A stretch of 64,000 nucleotides of DNA from Vibrio coralliirubri (GCF_024347375.1 NZ_AP025470.1:3286001-3350000), one strand, 5' to 3'; shown: positions 49,003-60,677, numbered from the stretch's first letter. A program made the numbers and translations. Notes: generated from the letters alone by a model not told the origin.

Positions 49003-49066
49003 AAACTTTGCACAAATCTCACTCTATGTAATACTTTAGCCACTTAAAATTACATGGTCTATTGAG

Positions 49067-51898
49067 ATGGATAAAATAGAAATTAGAGGCGCTCGTACGC
49101 ATAACCTCAAAGACGTCAACCTAACCATTCCACGTGACAAACTGACTGTCATCACCGGATTATCAGGTTCAGGTAAGTCGTCACTTGCGTTTGACACACT
49201 CTACGCAGAAGGTCAGCGTCGTTATGTTGAGTCTCTGTCTGCTTACGCTCGTCAATTTCTATCTCTTATGGAAAAGCCTGATGTCGACCATATTGAAGGC
49301 CTGTCTCCAGCTATCTCAATAGAACAAAAATCAACCTCACATAACCCTCGCTCAACCGTCGGCACGATTACTGAAGTCTATGACTACCTGAGACTACTTT
49401 ACGCTCGAGTAGGCGAACCACGCTGTCCAGATCACAACATTCCTCTTGCGGCGCAAACCATCAGCCAAATGGTCGATAAGGTTTTAGAACTGCCTGAAGG
49501 TTCAAAGATGATGTTGATGGCACCGATTGTCAAAGAGCGCAAAGGTGAGCATGTTAAAACACTGGAAAACTTAGCTGCGCAAGGCTTTATCCGTGCCCGA
49601 ATTGATGGTGAAACCTGTGATCTATCCGATCCACCAGCACTTGAACTTCATAAGAAGCACACCATTGAAGTCGTGGTAGACAGATTCAAGGTTCGTCCTG
49701 ATCTTCAACAACGTTTAGCCGAGTCATTCGAGACCACATTAGAGCTCTCTGGCGGTATTGCGGTTGTTGGCTGGATGGACCAAACAGATCAAGAAGAGAT
49801 CGTATTCTCTGCTAACTTCGCCTGTCCTAAATGTGGTTACAGCATGCAGGAACTTGAGCCTCGCCTGTTCTCATTTAATAACCCGGCAGGTGCTTGTGGT
49901 ACGTGTGATGGTCTTGGTGTTCAACAATACTTTGATCCAAGCAGAGTGATTTTAGATCAGAACCTAAGCATTGCTGAAGGTGCGATAAAAGGTTGGGATC
50001 AAAAGAACTACTACTATTTCCAAATGCTAACATCGCTGTCAGAACATTATGGTTTTGATCTGTATGCGCCATTTAATTCTCTACCTAAAAAGACTCAAGA
50101 GATCATTCTAAAAGGATCAGGTCGTACTGAAGTGGAATTCAAGTACATCAATGACCGAGGTGATATTCGAGTTAAGCGTCATCCATTTGAGGGCATTTTA
50201 AATACCTTAGAACGCCGTTACCGTGATACTGAATCTAACGCGGTGCGTGAAGATCTTGCCAAATACATCTCAACCAAATCGTGTTCTAGCTGTGATGGCA
50301 CTCGCCTGAGATTAGAAGCTCGAAATGTTTTCATTGGTGATACAACACTGCCGGAAATCGTTGAACTGAGTATTGCTGACGCACTACAATTTTTCCAAGA
50401 ATTGAAGTTAGACGGCCAGCGTGGGCAGATCGCAGATAAAGTGATGAAAGAGATCAATGATCGTCTGCATTTCTTAGTCAACGTAGGTTTGAACTACCTT
50501 AACCTATCGCGCAGTGCTGAAACGCTATCTGGTGGTGAGGCGCAACGTATTCGTTTGGCGAGCCAAATCGGTGCCGGTTTAGTTGGCGTTATGTATGTAC
50601 TGGATGAGCCATCAATTGGTCTCCACCAGCGCGATAATGAACGTCTATTGCAAACCTTAATTCACCTTAGAGACTTAGGTAATACCGTACTTGTCGTGGA
50701 ACATGACGAAGATGCAATTCGTTGTGCTGACCATGTTATCGATATCGGCCCAGGAGCAGGCGTTCATGGGGGTCACGTGGTTGCAGAAGGTACCATGCAA
50801 GACATCATAGAAAACCCGAACTCTTTGACAGGCCAATACCTGAGCGGTGCTAAAGAAATTGCAGTGCCAGAAAAGAGAACACCTATCGACAAGAAAAAGG
50901 TCGTAGAGATCGTTGGCGCAACAGGGAACAACCTAAAGAATGTGACCGCGACAATTCCTGTTGGATTGTTCAGTTGTATTACGGGTGTATCAGGTTCGGG
51001 TAAATCAACGCTGATCAATGACACCTTCTTTAAAGTCGCCCACACTCAATTAAACGGAGCCACGACTGCAGTTCCGGCGCAGCACAAAAAGATTAAAGGG
51101 TTAGAGCATTTTGATAAGGTGATCGACATAGACCAAAGCCCTATCGGTCGTACTCCAAGATCAAACCCTGCAACTTATACAGGAATTTTCACCCCTATCC
51201 GTGAGTTATTCGCAGGCACCCAGGAATCACGTTCTCGTGGTTACAAGCCAGGTCGATTCAGTTTTAACGTTCGAGGTGGTCGTTGTGAGGCTTGTCAGGG
51301 CGATGGCGTAATCAAGGTAGGGATGCACTTCTTACCCGATGTGTATGTGCCTTGTGATGTGTGTAAAGGTAAGCGCTATAACCGTGAGACTCTAGAGATC
51401 CGCTACAAGGGAAAAACCATTGACGAAGTTCTAGAGATGACCGTGGAAGATGCTCGTGAATACTTCAACCCGGTGCCTGTTATCGCTCGTAAGCTGCAAA
51501 CTTTAATGGACGTTGGCCTTTCCTACATTCGCCTCGGACAAGCAGCGACAACCTTGTCTGGCGGTGAAGCTCAACGCGTTAAGTTAGCAAGAGAGTTGTC
51601 TAAACGAGACACAGGGAAAACCTTATACATTCTCGATGAGCCAACAACAGGTCTTCATTTCCACGATATCCAGCAGCTGTTAACGGTGCTACATAGACTG
51701 CGTGATCACGGTAATACGGTTGTCGTGATTGAGCACAACCTAGATGTTGTTAAAACCGCAGACTGGATCCTAGATCTTGGCCCAGAAGGTGGGCAAGGTG
51801 GTGGTGAGATTGTTGCAGAGGGTACACCTGAAGATGTGGCGTTAGTCGAAGGTTCACACACTGCTCGCTTCCTTAAGCCTATGTTAAATTTGAAGTAG
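49067..51898 (+). CDS. uvrA: excinuclease ABC subunit A
   Basis: A 943-residue damage-recognition ATPase of nucleotide excision repair, full length. It has two ABC modules: Walker [20 protein letters not shown] (residues 31-49) and [16 protein letters not shown] (about 640). ABC signatures [16 protein letters not shown] and [16 protein letters not shown] and the two Walker B ([28 protein letters not shown]) are intact. Zinc modules with CPKCGYSM...CGTCDGLG and CEACQGDG...CDVCKGKR are present. Controlled by the LexA box at 48983. Confidence 0.97.
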   Translation: MDKIEIRGARTHNLKDVNLTIPRDKLTVITGLSGSGKSSLAFDTLYAEGQRRYVESLSAYARQFLSLMEKPDVDHIEGLSPAISIEQKSTSHNPRSTVGTITEVYDYLRLLYARVGEPRCPDHNIPLAAQTISQMVDKVLELPEGSKMMLMAPIVKERKGEHVKTLENLAAQGFIRARIDGETCDLSDPPALELHKKHTIEVVVDRFKVRPDLQQRLAESFETTLELSGGIAVVGWMDQTDQEEIVFSANFACPKCGYSMQELEPRLFSFNNPAGACGTCDGLGVQQYFDPSRVILDQNLSIAEGAIKGWDQKNYYYFQMLTSLSEHYGFDLYAPFNSLPKKTQEIILKGSGRTEVEFKYINDRGDIRVKRHPFEGILNTLERRYRDTESNAVREDLAKYISTKSCSSCDGTRLRLEARNVFIGDTTLPEIVELSIADALQFFQELKLDGQRGQIADKVMKEINDRLHFLVNVGLNYLNLSRSAETLSGGEAQRIRLASQIGAGLVGVMYVLDEPSIGLHQRDNERLLQTLIHLRDLGNTVLVVEHDEDAIRCADHVIDIGPGAGVHGGHVVAEGTMQDIIENPNSLTGQYLSGAKEIAVPEKRTPIDKKKVVEIVGATGNNLKNVTATIPVGLFSCITGVSGSGKSTLINDTFFKVAHTQLNGATTAVPAQHKKIKGLEHFDKVIDIDQSPIGRTPRSNPATYTGIFTPIRELFAGTQESRSRGYKPGRFSFNVRGGRCEACQGDGVIKVGMHFLPDVYVPCDVCKGKRYNRETLEIRYKGKTIDEVLEMTVEDAREYFNPVPVIARKLQTLMDVGLSYIRLGQAATTLSGGEAQRVKLARELSKRDTGKTLYILDEPTTGLHFHDIQQLLTVLHRLRDHGNTVVVIEHNLDVVKTADWILDLGPEGGQGGGEIVAEGTPEDVALVEGSHTARFLKPMLNLK

Positions 51899-51942
51899 GT
51901 GTAAAATAGCGCCCTGCGGGCAGACAGAAAAATGTTAAAGTA

Positions 51943-51978
51943 ACAGAGCTTGTTTCAGAAGGAACAAGCTCTGTTTTT
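51943..51978 (+). terminator. uvrA terminator
   Basis: A 12-bp perfect stem (ACAGAGCTTGTT / AACAAGCTCTGT), extended by two further pairs, loop AGAA, followed by a five-T run; it lies just before the pglL start. Confidence 0.9.
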
Positions 51979-51994
51979 ATAAGGTTAGGGATTT

Positions 51995-53755
51995 ATGGCA
52001 ACAATACACACTAGCGGTACCCAGCTAGAAAATCAGGTCACTCAGCTACCACTCAACAAAGCATTTCTGGCTTCTTTAGCTGTTGTATTCTTGTTAGCCA
52101 TGCATTTTTTCATGCCGAATCCTGGAGGCTCGGGGCTTGCTCTATCCTTTAACCCTACCACTTGGTTGGCGCTAAGCTTCGCGCTAGCAATTGGCTTTTA
52201 CCAACTCGCGACCAATAGAGTACTCAAGTATTCCAAATTAACGATTGGTTTGTTGATTAGCTGCATCATACTCACACTACCTATTTTATACAGTAATGCA
52301 GCTCCTCAAGGAGCGTCAGGGCGCTTGCTTGGATTATGGGCGGGCTTTGCCTTATTTGTGGTGCTGCAGCAATTTAAGTTCAGCAATAAACACAAGCAAC
52401 GTATGTTGTGGTTCATTGTACTTGCTGTTGTTATACAAGCACTGTTTGGCTATGTGCAATATTTCTTATTAGAGCCTGGTAACCTATTTGGCTACAACAC
52501 AGCGGCAAACCGACCATATGGGATATTTCAACAACCGAATGTAATGGCAAGCTTTCTTGCTACGGGTTTTGTGCTGTCCGCTTACCTTTTAGCAAGACAG
52601 CCAGCTAAATATAATCACAAAATTAGCGAGTCATTCTTACTATACCTAACCCCAACCTTAACCGTACCCTTGCTGATCATCATCGCATCACGTACCGGAT
52701 GGTTGGCCGCTGTCATTGGGTTTATCTGCATTCTGCCCTATCTATACAAGTTCTCGACTAAGAAACGCTTCTACGGATGGTGCGCATCAGTGCTCGTCGG
52801 TGTCATCGTCGCTTTTACGGTGATCAACCTCAGTGCGACAGATAGCCTCGCAAGTAAAAGAGCTAACTTAGAAAGCCCGCGCGCTTATACGTTCCCGCAA
52901 GCTTTAGATATGATGATCGAAAAGCCATTCACAGGTTATGGTTACGGGAAATTTGAGTCTGAATACACGCTATATACGGCTCGCCAACATCAACTCAACT
53001 CGAACTATCACCCAGGTCTTCCTTCAATGGATCACCCGCACAATGAGTTCCTGTTTTGGGGAGTTGAAGGGGGGATTGTACCAATCATCGGAATCTTGAT
53101 TGCTGCAATATTGGTGATGTCACGCATAGCAAGTTCTGCAAAAGGAACACGTCTAGCCCTGCTCGCGTTATTTATCCCAATCCTTTTGCACTCTCAACTT
53201 GAGTATCCTTTTTACCACTCGGCCATTCACTGGATAACATTCATTATATTGATTTACTGGGTCGATCAGCGCTCTTCCCGACATTATCAACAATCGTTCA
53301 GTATCATCAGTAAAACCCTGTTTAGAGTCTCGAGCTTAGTGATACCTATCTTGGTCAGTTTTTATATGTTGAGCGCCCTGCACACCAATTATGTACTGAC
53401 TAAGTTTGAACTGTCTAAGCCTAAGAACCCAGACATTCTTAAGCAGGTAACGAACCCAGTGGTGTGGAAAGATCGCTACGATTGGGACATATACAGCACT
53501 TACCTTAATATTGGCCTCTACAAAGCCGACCCGAGCCTTATACAACCTTACATCGATTGGTCACTGGAGATCATAAAGAGCAAACCAAGACCGGCTTTCT
53601 ACAGCAATCTGATTCTGGCGTATCAAGGCCTAGGAGAAGAAAGTAAAGCAGAGCAAATTCGTAGCGAAGCGAACTTTTTATTCCCTAATAGAGACTTTTC
53701 AAAGGTTCAGTATAAGAAAGTGTCACAAGCAGAAGATAACGTTTCGTCTCCTTAA
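51995..53755 (+). CDS. pglL: PglL-family O-oligosaccharyltransferase (Wzy_C)
   Basis: A 586-residue inner-membrane protein with about 11-12 TM helices. The Wzy_C/O-antigen-ligase region holds PYGIFQQPNVMASFLATGF in a PglL-like form, the extracytoplasmic loop with ALDMMIEKPFTGYGYGKFESEYTLYTARQHQ and DHPHNEFLFWGVEGG (conserved His-Asn motif), and a C-terminal domain with PAFYSNLILAYQGLG. PglL proteins attach lipid-linked glycans to protein Ser/Thr. The V. cholerae gene in the same location (beside uvrA) was shown to have such activity in a heterologous host. Natural targets here are unknown; MSHA pilins are a possible but unproven target. Confidence 0.85.
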   Translation: MATIHTSGTQLENQVTQLPLNKAFLASLAVVFLLAMHFFMPNPGGSGLALSFNPTTWLALSFALAIGFYQLATNRVLKYSKLTIGLLISCIILTLPILYSNAAPQGASGRLLGLWAGFALFVVLQQFKFSNKHKQRMLWFIVLAVVIQALFGYVQYFLLEPGNLFGYNTAANRPYGIFQQPNVMASFLATGFVLSAYLLARQPAKYNHKISESFLLYLTPTLTVPLLIIIASRTGWLAAVIGFICILPYLYKFSTKKRFYGWCASVLVGVIVAFTVINLSATDSLASKRANLESPRAYTFPQALDMMIEKPFTGYGYGKFESEYTLYTARQHQLNSNYHPGLPSMDHPHNEFLFWGVEGGIVPIIGILIAAILVMSRIASSAKGTRLALLALFIPILLHSQLEYPFYHSAIHWITFIILIYWVDQRSSRHYQQSFSIISKTLFRVSSLVIPILVSFYMLSALHTNYVLTKFELSKPKNPDILKQVTNPVVWKDRYDWDIYSTYLNIGLYKADPSLIQPYIDWSLEIIKSKPRPAFYSNLILAYQGLGEESKAEQIRSEANFLFPNRDFSKVQYKKVSQAEDNVSSP

Positions 53756-53811
53756 TAATGTTAAGAATTCACAAAGCAAGCACCATTTAAATAGGAGCTT
53801 GGGGTAGATAC

Positions 53812-53848
53812 AAAAAAGCGCACGTTTCCTCGTGCGCTTTTCTTTTTA
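53812..53848. terminator. bidirectional terminator between pglL and the aminotransferase gene
   Basis: Stem AAAAGCGCACG / CGTGCGCTTTT, 6-base loop, with A- and T-rich flanks; ends both convergent genes. Confidence 0.92.
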
Positions 53849-53865
53849 ATTTCAGTCTATTACAG

Positions 53866-55005
53866 CTATTTCAAAACATCTTTTAGCGCTTTTAGACACA
53901 ACGCAACATTCTCTTTACGAGCACCGTAACCCATTAGGCCGATACGCCATGCCTTACCAGCCAAAGAGCCAAGCCCTGCACCGATTTCAAGATTATATTC
54001 TTCTAAAAGCTGCGTTCTGATCTTAGCCTCATCAATTCCTTCTGGGAAATAAAGTGCGTTAAGCTGCGGCAAGCGGCTCTCTTCATCAACCACAAATTTT
54101 AACCCTAGAGCTTCTACACCTTCTTTAAGCTCTTGGTGCATCGCATGATGACGAGACCACGCATTATCTAGGCCTTCATTTTTCAACAAAACAAGCGACT
54201 CATGCAGAGCATAAAGGCTATTCACGGGGGCAGTATGGTGGTAGCTACGCTTACCTTCTCCACTCCAATAACCTAGTACTAAACTTTGATCCAAGAACCA
54301 GCTTTGTACTGGCGCTTGGCGGGCTTTCATTTTATCAACTGCGCGCTGAGAGAAAGTCACCGGAGATAGCCCTGGCACACAAGACAGACACTTTTGGCTG
54401 CCAGAATAAACCGCATCTAGCTGCCACTCATCAACCAGCAATGGCACACCACCAAGTGATGTCACTGCATCAACAATCGTTAACGCATCAAACTGACGAG
54501 CGACAGCAGAGATAGCTTGAGCATCCGATAGCGCTCCGGTAGACGTTTCTGCATGCACAAATGCAACAGCAACAGCATCGGGGTTTTCTGCCAATGCTTG
54601 TTCTACCTTTTCAACTGAAACGGGCTTGCCCCACTCGTCATCAACAAGGATGGCTTCGCCACCACAGCGCACCACGTTTTCTCGCATACGCTCACCGAAG
54701 ACACCGTTACGACAAACAATCACCTTTTCACCAGGCTCAATCAAGTTAACAAAACAGGTCTCCATACCCGCACTGCCCGGTGCAGAAACGGCAATCGTAA
54801 ATTCGTTTTCAGTCTGAAAAGCGTATTTAAGAAGTTGTTTAAGCTCATCCATCATCGCAATAAACAGCGGATCTAGGTGACCTATGGTTGGACGGCTCAA
54901 AGCCTGTAGCACTTGAGGTGAGATATCAGAAGGACCAGGCCCCATTAACGTTCGGTGTGGTGGATAAAAGCTATCGATAGCAGTAGTGAGTGTTAAATTA
55001 GACAT
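53866..55005 (-). CDS. class V aminotransferase (alanine/serine-glyoxylate aminotransferase family)
   Basis: A 379-residue PLP enzyme. The N-terminal MGPGPSDISPQVLQALSRPTIGHLDP is the family hallmark. The PLP-Lys is in VYSGSQKCLSCVPGLSP (about residue 193), and TIVDAVTSLGGVPL holds the Asp that pairs with the PLP ring nitrogen. Members transfer amino groups from alanine or serine to glyoxylate (or act in purine catabolism); the donor cannot be fixed here. The start chosen is the ATG at 55003-55005 with AAGGG six bases upstream. It is divergent from the lysC leader. Confidence 0.9.
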   Translation of the reverse strand: MSNLTLTTAIDSFYPPHRTLMGPGPSDISPQVLQALSRPTIGHLDPLFIAMMDELKQLLKYAFQTENEFTIAVSAPGSAGMETCFVNLIEPGEKVIVCRNGVFGERMRENVVRCGGEAILVDDEWGKPVSVEKVEQALAENPDAVAVAFVHAETSTGALSDAQAISAVARQFDALTIVDAVTSLGGVPLLVDEWQLDAVYSGSQKCLSCVPGLSPVTFSQRAVDKMKARQAPVQSWFLDQSLVLGYWSGEGKRSYHHTAPVNSLYALHESLVLLKNEGLDNAWSRHHAMHQELKEGVEALGLKFVVDEESRLPQLNALYFPEGIDEAKIRTQLLEEYNLEIGAGLGSLAGKAWRIGLMGYGARKENVALCLKALKDVLK

Positions 55006-55172
55006 GTACATCCCTTACGTTAATGTTGTGAACAATCCACCCTAAAGCAAATTGATTACCTCAGCAATTAGCCATAAGTATTGAGGTCAAACCACTGTCA
55101 CATAATTGTTAAAATTATTTTTCAATTATCTCAAGTTACGGATTGACATTGTTACCACAAAAACGTTCAATG
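55006..55172. other. promoter region between the aminotransferase gene and the lysC leader
   Basis: About 165 bp of AT-rich DNA separates the divergent genes; it should hold both promoters, but none is obvious enough to place. It is the first part of a 460-bp gene-free stretch whose remainder is the riboswitch and expression platform. Confidence 0.4.
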
Positions 55173-55179
55173 AAACGGC

Positions 55180-55360
55180 TATCTAGCAGAAGAGGAGCAC
55201 TGCCCAGGCAGATGTTTTGTGGAACCGCATTTCCAATACAAAACATTTATGGGGAGCAGTGCCGAGATAATAAAAGTATGCAGGACCTTTATTATCGGTT
55301 GAGCGGGCTGAATCCCGTCAACTGTCGCCATTTCTATATGGTGAAGAGCTTCTGAGGTTA
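55180..55360 (+). ncRNA. lysine riboswitch (L box)
   Basis: The leader of lysC shows the conserved L-box core. The parts in order are AGAAGAGGAGCACTGCCCA, the P2-P3 region with GTTTTGTGG, GGGGAGCAGTGCCGAGATAA, a hairpin that ends TTATTATCGGTTGAGCGGGC, GAATCCCGTCAACTGTCGCC, and GGTGAAGAGCTTCTGAGG. P1 pairs CAGAAG (55187-55192) with CTTCTG (55349-55354). Lysine binding would lower lysC expression. It ends about 110 bp before the lysC start; an expression platform lies between. Confidence 0.92.
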
Positions 55361-55412
55361 CTATTCTAATAATTCCTCTCTTTTTGCTCTAAAACTCTCT
55401 TCGAAAAACATC

Positions 55413-55445
55413 GGACGTTGGATTACCCAACCGTAATTTTATTTT
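55413..55445 (+). promoter_or_regulatory. candidate expression platform hairpin of the lysine riboswitch
   Basis: ACGTTGG (55415-55421) pairs with CCAACCGT (55427-55434) with one bulge, followed by AATTTTATTTTAGG. It can be read as a weak terminator or as a structure near the lysC ribosome binding site (GTGGGAG). Which mechanism applies cannot be told from sequence alone. Confidence 0.45.
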
Positions 55446-55467
55446 AGGAAGTCGTGGGAGATATATC

Positions 55468-56835
55468 GTGAGTGCATCTAATGTAGCTGGTTCTTTTAAT
55501 GTCGCTAAGTTTGGTGGAACAAGTGTTGCCAACTTTGAAGCAATGAGCCGTTGTGCTGCTATTATTGAAAACAACTCAAACACGAAACTGGTCGTGAGTA
55601 GTGCATGCTCTGGTGTCACTAACTTGCTGGTTGAACTGGCAAATGGTGTTCAAGACAAAGCTCGTCGTCAGGAACTAATGGCGCAATTAGCGGACATTCA
55701 TAACGCAATTCTTGACCAACTCGCAGACCCAATCAGCATCGAAAAAGAAGTTCACAGCATTCTTGATGACATTGCGAGCGCTGCAGAGGCTGCATCATTC
55801 CAAACAAGCACTAAACTGACGGATCACCTTGTCGCATGTGGCGAGTTGATGTCGACACACATCTTGGCTCAGATCATCTCTGAACGAGGCACTCCTGCTG
55901 TTCGCTTTGATATCAGAGATGTGATGCGTACTAATGATGATTTTGGTAAAGCCGAACCTCAACTAGAAGATATTGCCACTCTAGCGCAAGAGAAACTTAT
56001 TCCACTTTGCCAACAACAAGTTGTCGTGACCCAAGGTTTTATCGGTGCTGATAGTGAAGGCAACACCACGACTTTAGGCCGCGGTGGCAGTGATTACTCA
56101 GCAGCACTGATTGCCGAATCTGTACAGGCGATTGGTCTAGAAATCTGGACGGATGTTCCGGGTATTTACACCACTGACCCTCGTATTGCACCTAAAGCCT
56201 CTCCTATCCCAGAGATCAGCTTCAGTGAAGCATCGGAAATGGCAAACTTTGGTGCGAAGATCTTGCACCCATCAACTCTAGTACCTGCACTACGCCACCA
56301 AATACCGGTATTTGTCGGCTCTTCTAAAGCACCAGAGTTAGGTGGTACTTGGATTCGTCAACAAGTTGAAAGCTCCCCTCTATTTAGAGCGCTTGCCCTA
56401 CGCTGCAACCAAACTATGGTTACGCTACGCAGTGCTAACATGTTCCATGCCTATGGCTTCTTGGCAAAGGTATTCGAGATCCTTGCTAAACATAAGATCT
56501 CGGTCGATCTTATCACTACCTCAGAGATCAGTGTGTCTCTCACTCTCGATCAAACAGACACTTCAGGTGGTGCTCCTGAGTTACCTGAAGCCGCTCGCCT
56601 TGAGCTTGAAGAGCTGTGTTCTGTCGATATTGAACACGACCTATGCCTTGTTGCACTTATTGGTAACAACATGAGTGAAAGCAAAGGCTATGCGAAGCAG
56701 GTATTCGGTACTCTTGAAGATTTCAACCTACGCATGATTTGTTACGGAGCAAGCCCACATAACTTGTGCTTCTTATTGGATGAATCTGTTTCTAAGCTGG
56801 CGATTCAAAAACTTCACCAAGAGTTATTTGAGTAG
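55468..56835 (+). CDS. lysC: lysine-sensitive aspartokinase III
   Basis: A 455-residue aspartate kinase, the first step of the aspartate family pathway (lysine, threonine, methionine, diaminopimelate). The start is a GTG at 55468-55470 with GGGAG upstream. The kinase motif KFGGTSVANFEAM (about residues 13-25) and the later TTLGRGGSDYSAALIAE are complete. The C-terminal ~150 residues form two ACT domains for lysine inhibition (TLRSANMFHAYGFLAKVFEIL, VALIGNNMSESKGYAKQVF). It is a monofunctional ThrA-unrelated form and is controlled by the lysine riboswitch. Confidence 0.95.
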   Translation: MSASNVAGSFNVAKFGGTSVANFEAMSRCAAIIENNSNTKLVVSSACSGVTNLLVELANGVQDKARRQELMAQLADIHNAILDQLADPISIEKEVHSILDDIASAAEAASFQTSTKLTDHLVACGELMSTHILAQIISERGTPAVRFDIRDVMRTNDDFGKAEPQLEDIATLAQEKLIPLCQQQVVVTQGFIGADSEGNTTTLGRGGSDYSAALIAESVQAIGLEIWTDVPGIYTTDPRIAPKASPIPEISFSEASEMANFGAKILHPSTLVPALRHQIPVFVGSSKAPELGGTWIRQQVESSPLFRALALRCNQTMVTLRSANMFHAYGFLAKVFEILAKHKISVDLITTSEISVSLTLDQTDTSGGAPELPEAARLELEELCSVDIEHDLCLVALIGNNMSESKGYAKQVFGTLEDFNLRMICYGASPHNLCFLLDESVSKLAIQKLHQELFE

Positions 56836-56880
56836 AAAGTCCGTTATCATCGACAGATAAATAACTAAATCACAGATACA

Positions 56881-56916
56881 AAAAGGGTTGCTATTAAGCA
56901 ACCCTTTCTCTTTTTT
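56881..56916. terminator. bidirectional terminator between lysC and metH
   Basis: Perfect 10-bp stem AAAGGGTTGC / GCAACCCTTT with a 6-base loop and T-rich tail. Confidence 0.92.
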
Positions 56917-56949
56917 ACTTTACGAATCAAAGCTCGTCATAGATTCAAA

Positions 56950-59900
56950 CTAGTTAATGTTTGGACCTAACCACTTCTCAGCTTCCAACATATCCCAGCC
57001 TTTGCGGTCAGCATAGCTATCCACTTGATCCTGTTGAATCTGTGCAATAGCAAAGTATCGGGCATCAGGATGTGAGAAGTACATGCCAGATACTGAAGCG
57101 CCAGGCCACATCGCGTAGCTTGTCGTTAATGACATGTCGATTGCCTTTTCAACGTCCATCAACTCCCACAACGTGCCTTTCTCTGTATGCTCAGGGCAAG
57201 CAGGGTAACCTGGAGCTGGACGAATACCTTGGTATTTCTCTCGAATCAAATCGTCGTTAGACAAATTCTCATCTGGCGAGTAACCCCAAATATCCTTTCT
57301 CACTTCTTTATGCAGATACTCCGCGAACGCTTCAGCCAATCGGTCAGCAACCGCCTGAATCATGATTGCGTTGTAGTCATCGCCTTTCGCTTTGTATTCA
57401 TCAGCCAACTCTCGCTCACCAATACCACCCGTTACCGCAAAACCACCAATCCAGTCCGCTTTACCACTTTCTTTTGGCGCAATGTAATCTGACAGGCAAT
57501 AGTTAAAGCCTTTTGGTTTCTCTGTTTGTTGACGAAGGTTGTGTAGAACCTTTAGAACTTCGGTGCGAGATTCATCGGTATACACCTCAATATCATCACC
57601 AACACTGTTCGCTGGGAACATGGCACACATACCACGCGCTTCAAGCAGCTTCTCTTTCTCTACGCGATCCAGTAAGTCATTGGCATCTTTGAATAAGCGT
57701 TTTGCCTCTTCACCCACTTCTTCATGGTCCAAAATAGCTGGGTACTTACCAACCAATGACCATGTCATAAAAAATGGAGTCCAATCGATATACTGACGCA
57801 AAGTCGCCACATCAAAATCATTGAAGATGTGAACTCCCGGCTTAGCGGGTGCCGGTGGCGTATACGCATCCCAATCGATAGCAACTTTATTGGCACGAGC
57901 TCTTTCAAGCGTAACAGGCTTGGTACGAGGCTTCTTACGATTGTGCTGATCTCGAACGCGATCGTAATCGATATCCAGCTTCTCAACGAAAGCGGGTTTC
58001 AATTCATCAGACAGTAGTGAAGTACAAACACCCACTGCACGCGAGGCATTATTTACGTATACAACAGGCTCTGAATAATTCTGTTCAATCTTAACAGCTG
58101 TGTGAGCTTTAGATGTGGTTGCACCGCCAATCAGAAGAGGCAGCTTGAAACCCTGTCTCTCCATCTCTTTAGCAACATGTACCATTTCGTCAAGAGACGG
58201 TGTAATCAGTCCAGACAGACCAATAATGTCGACATCTTCTTCTTTGGCTACCTTAAGAATCTTCTCGCAAGAAACCATCACACCCAGATCGATAATCTCG
58301 TAGTTATTACATTGCAAGACCACACCAACGATATTTTTACCGATATCGTGAACGTCACCTTTAACGGTCGCTAACAAAATCTTCCCGTTAGTTGCACCCA
58401 CTTCTTTGGATGCATTGATGAATGGTTCTAAATGGGCAACCGCCTGTTTCATCACACGCGCAGACTTTACAACCTGTGGTAAGAACATCTTACCTTCACC
58501 AAATAGGTCACCAACAACGTTCATGCCGTCCATTAGAGGACCTTCAATCACTTCAATAGGACGAGAGGCATTAACACGAGCTTCCTCAGTATCTTCAACA
58601 ATAAAGTCGGTGATACCTTTTACCAAAGAGTGCTCCAAACGCTTCTCTACAGGCCAAGTTCGCCACTCTAATGCAGATTTATCTTCAATCTTACCAACAG
58701 CACGCTCTAAGTATTCGGTCGCCATATCCAGCAATCGTTCAGTCGAATCATCACGACGGTTTAGTACGACATCTTCAACAGCATCACGCAGATCTTCTGG
58801 AACATTGTCGTAAATTTCCAACTGACCAGCGTTTACAATGCCCATATCCATACCGTTTTTAAAACAGTGATATAGGAACACCGCGTGAATAGCCTCACGG
58901 ACGTAGTTATTGCCGCGGAATGAGAATGAAACATTCGACACGCCACCAGAGATCATCGCATACGGGAGATCGCGTTTGATGTCCCCTACTGCCTCAATGA
59001 AATCAACCGCATAGTTATTATGCTCATCGATACCCGTCGCCACTGCGAAAATATTCGGGTCAAAAATAATATCTTCTGGCGGGAAACCGACTTCATCAAC
59101 AAGGATGTTGTAGGCATTGGTACAGATCTCGACTTTACGCTCTCGAGTATCAGCCTGCCCGACTTCATCAAATGCCATCACGATGACAGCAGCACCATAA
59201 CGACGAACTAATTTGGCCTGTTCAACAAACTTCTCTTTGCCTTCTTTTAGAGAGATTGAGTTAACGATGCCTTTACCTTGAATACACTTTAGGCCAGCTT
59301 CGATAACTTCCCACTTAGAAGAATCGACCATAACAGGTACTTTCGAGATTTCAGGTTCTGAAGCACATAGATTCAGGAATTTAACCATACACGCCTCGGC
59401 GTCTAGCATCCCTTCATCCATGTTGATATCGATAATTTGAGCACCATTCTCGACTTGCTCTCGAGCTACACTCAAGGCTTCGTCGTAGAGCTCTTCTTTG
59501 ATAAGGCGCTTAAAGCGTGCAGAGCCGGTAACGTTGGTACGCTCACCCACGTTCACGAACAAAGATTCTTTAGCAATCGTCAGTGGCTCTAGTCCCGAAA
59601 GACGGCAAGAAACAGGTAAATCTGGCAATTGACGCGGCGTTACACCTTCAACTGCCTCAGCCATTTGGCGGATATGCTCTGGAGTAGTACCACAACAGCC
59701 ACCAATTAGGTTCAAGAAGCCACTTTCAGCCCATTCCTTAACGTGCTCAGCCATATCTTCAGGAGAAAGGTCATACTCACCAAATGCATTAGGTAAGCCC
59801 GCATTAGGGTGAGCGGAAACGTTACATTCTGAGATACGAGACATCTCACCGACATACTCACGCAGTTCATCAGGGCCCAATGCACAGTTCAATCCAAATG

Positions 59901-60627
59901 AGATAGGTTTTACATGACGAAGGGCATTGTAGAATGCTTCTGTCGTCTGTCCTGAAAGGGTACGACCTGATGCATCAGTGATGGTACCGGAAATCATCAC
60001 TGGCAGACTGGTACCTACTTCTTCGAAAACAGATTCAACCGCAAAAGCACACGCTTTCGCGTTTAACGTATCAAAGATAGTTTCAATAAGAATTAAATCT
60101 GAACCGCCCTTAATGAGCGCGCGAGTCGATTCAGAATAAGCTTCAACCAGTTCGTCAAAGCTAACATTACGGTAACCAGGATCGTTTACATCAGGGGATA
60201 TAGAACAAGTTCGGTTGGTTGGACCTAATACACCCGCTACGAAGCGAGGCTTGTCTGGGGTCTTTGCGGTCCATTCATCAGCTGCTTCACGAGCAAGCTT
60301 GGCAGCAGCAAAGTTAATCTCTTCACTAAGGCTTTCCATATCATAGTCGGCCATAGCGATGGTTGTAGCGTTAAAGGTATTGGTTTCGAGGATGTCTGCC
60401 CCAGCTTCCAAGTATTCTGAATGGATATCTTTGATAAGCTTAGGCTGTGTAAGAACTAAAAGGTCATTGTTGCCCTTCAAGTCACTGTGCCAATCAGCAA
60501 AGCGTTCACCTCGATAGTCTTGCTCTTCCAATTTATAATCCTGAATCATGGTGCCCATGCCACCATCAATCAGTAAAATTCGTTGCTTCAACAGAGCGTC
60601 AATCTTTTGCCTTACATTACTTCCCAC
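56950..60627 (-). CDS. metH: cobalamin-dependent methionine synthase
   Basis: A 1225-residue MetH transferring the methyl group from methyltetrahydrofolate via cobalamin to homocysteine; full length. Domains in order: homocysteine/zinc domain with FGLNCALG and [15 protein letters not shown] (zinc cysteines about 247 and 313-314); pterin-binding domain ([26 protein letters not shown]); cap and B12 domain with [14 protein letters not shown] (about 755, the cobalt-ligand His); and the AdoMet activation domain with [15 protein letters not shown]. The start is a GTG at 60625-60627 with GAGG upstream. A MetJ-like operator lies in its promoter region. Confidence 0.97.
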   Translation of the reverse strand: MGSNVRQKIDALLKQRILLIDGGMGTMIQDYKLEEQDYRGERFADWHSDLKGNNDLLVLTQPKLIKDIHSEYLEAGADILETNTFNATTIAMADYDMESLSEEINFAAAKLAREAADEWTAKTPDKPRFVAGVLGPTNRTCSISPDVNDPGYRNVSFDELVEAYSESTRALIKGGSDLILIETIFDTLNAKACAFAVESVFEEVGTSLPVMISGTITDASGRTLSGQTTEAFYNALRHVKPISFGLNCALGPDELREYVGEMSRISECNVSAHPNAGLPNAFGEYDLSPEDMAEHVKEWAESGFLNLIGGCCGTTPEHIRQMAEAVEGVTPRQLPDLPVSCRLSGLEPLTIAKESLFVNVGERTNVTGSARFKRLIKEELYDEALSVAREQVENGAQIIDINMDEGMLDAEACMVKFLNLCASEPEISKVPVMVDSSKWEVIEAGLKCIQGKGIVNSISLKEGKEKFVEQAKLVRRYGAAVIVMAFDEVGQADTRERKVEICTNAYNILVDEVGFPPEDIIFDPNIFAVATGIDEHNNYAVDFIEAVGDIKRDLPYAMISGGVSNVSFSFRGNNYVREAIHAVFLYHCFKNGMDMGIVNAGQLEIYDNVPEDLRDAVEDVVLNRRDDSTERLLDMATEYLERAVGKIEDKSALEWRTWPVEKRLEHSLVKGITDFIVEDTEEARVNASRPIEVIEGPLMDGMNVVGDLFGEGKMFLPQVVKSARVMKQAVAHLEPFINASKEVGATNGKILLATVKGDVHDIGKNIVGVVLQCNNYEIIDLGVMVSCEKILKVAKEEDVDIIGLSGLITPSLDEMVHVAKEMERQGFKLPLLIGGATTSKAHTAVKIEQNYSEPVVYVNNASRAVGVCTSLLSDELKPAFVEKLDIDYDRVRDQHNRKKPRTKPVTLERARANKVAIDWDAYTPPAPAKPGVHIFNDFDVATLRQYIDWTPFFMTWSLVGKYPAILDHEEVGEEAKRLFKDANDLLDRVEKEKLLEARGMCAMFPANSVGDDIEVYTDESRTEVLKVLHNLRQQTEKPKGFNYCLSDYIAPKESGKADWIGGFAVTGGIGERELADEYKAKGDDYNAIMIQAVADRLAEAFAEYLHKEVRKDIWGYSPDENLSNDDLIREKYQGIRPAPGYPACPEHTEKGTLWELMDVEKAIDMSLTTSYAMWPGASVSGMYFSHPDARYFAIAQIQQDQVDSYADRKGWDMLEAEKWLGPNIN

Positions 60628-60677
60628 GGTACAACCTCATTCCTTTAATTATCCCTCCATCCTATCACACATTAAAA

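Noticed and set aside
55143..55355. 70-codon open reading frame upstream of lysC
   Set aside because: It coincides with the lysine riboswitch; RNA conservation explains the sequence.
58406..58813. 135-codon open reading frame opposite metH
   Set aside because: Antisense to the conserved MetH coding sequence; composition explained by the real gene.
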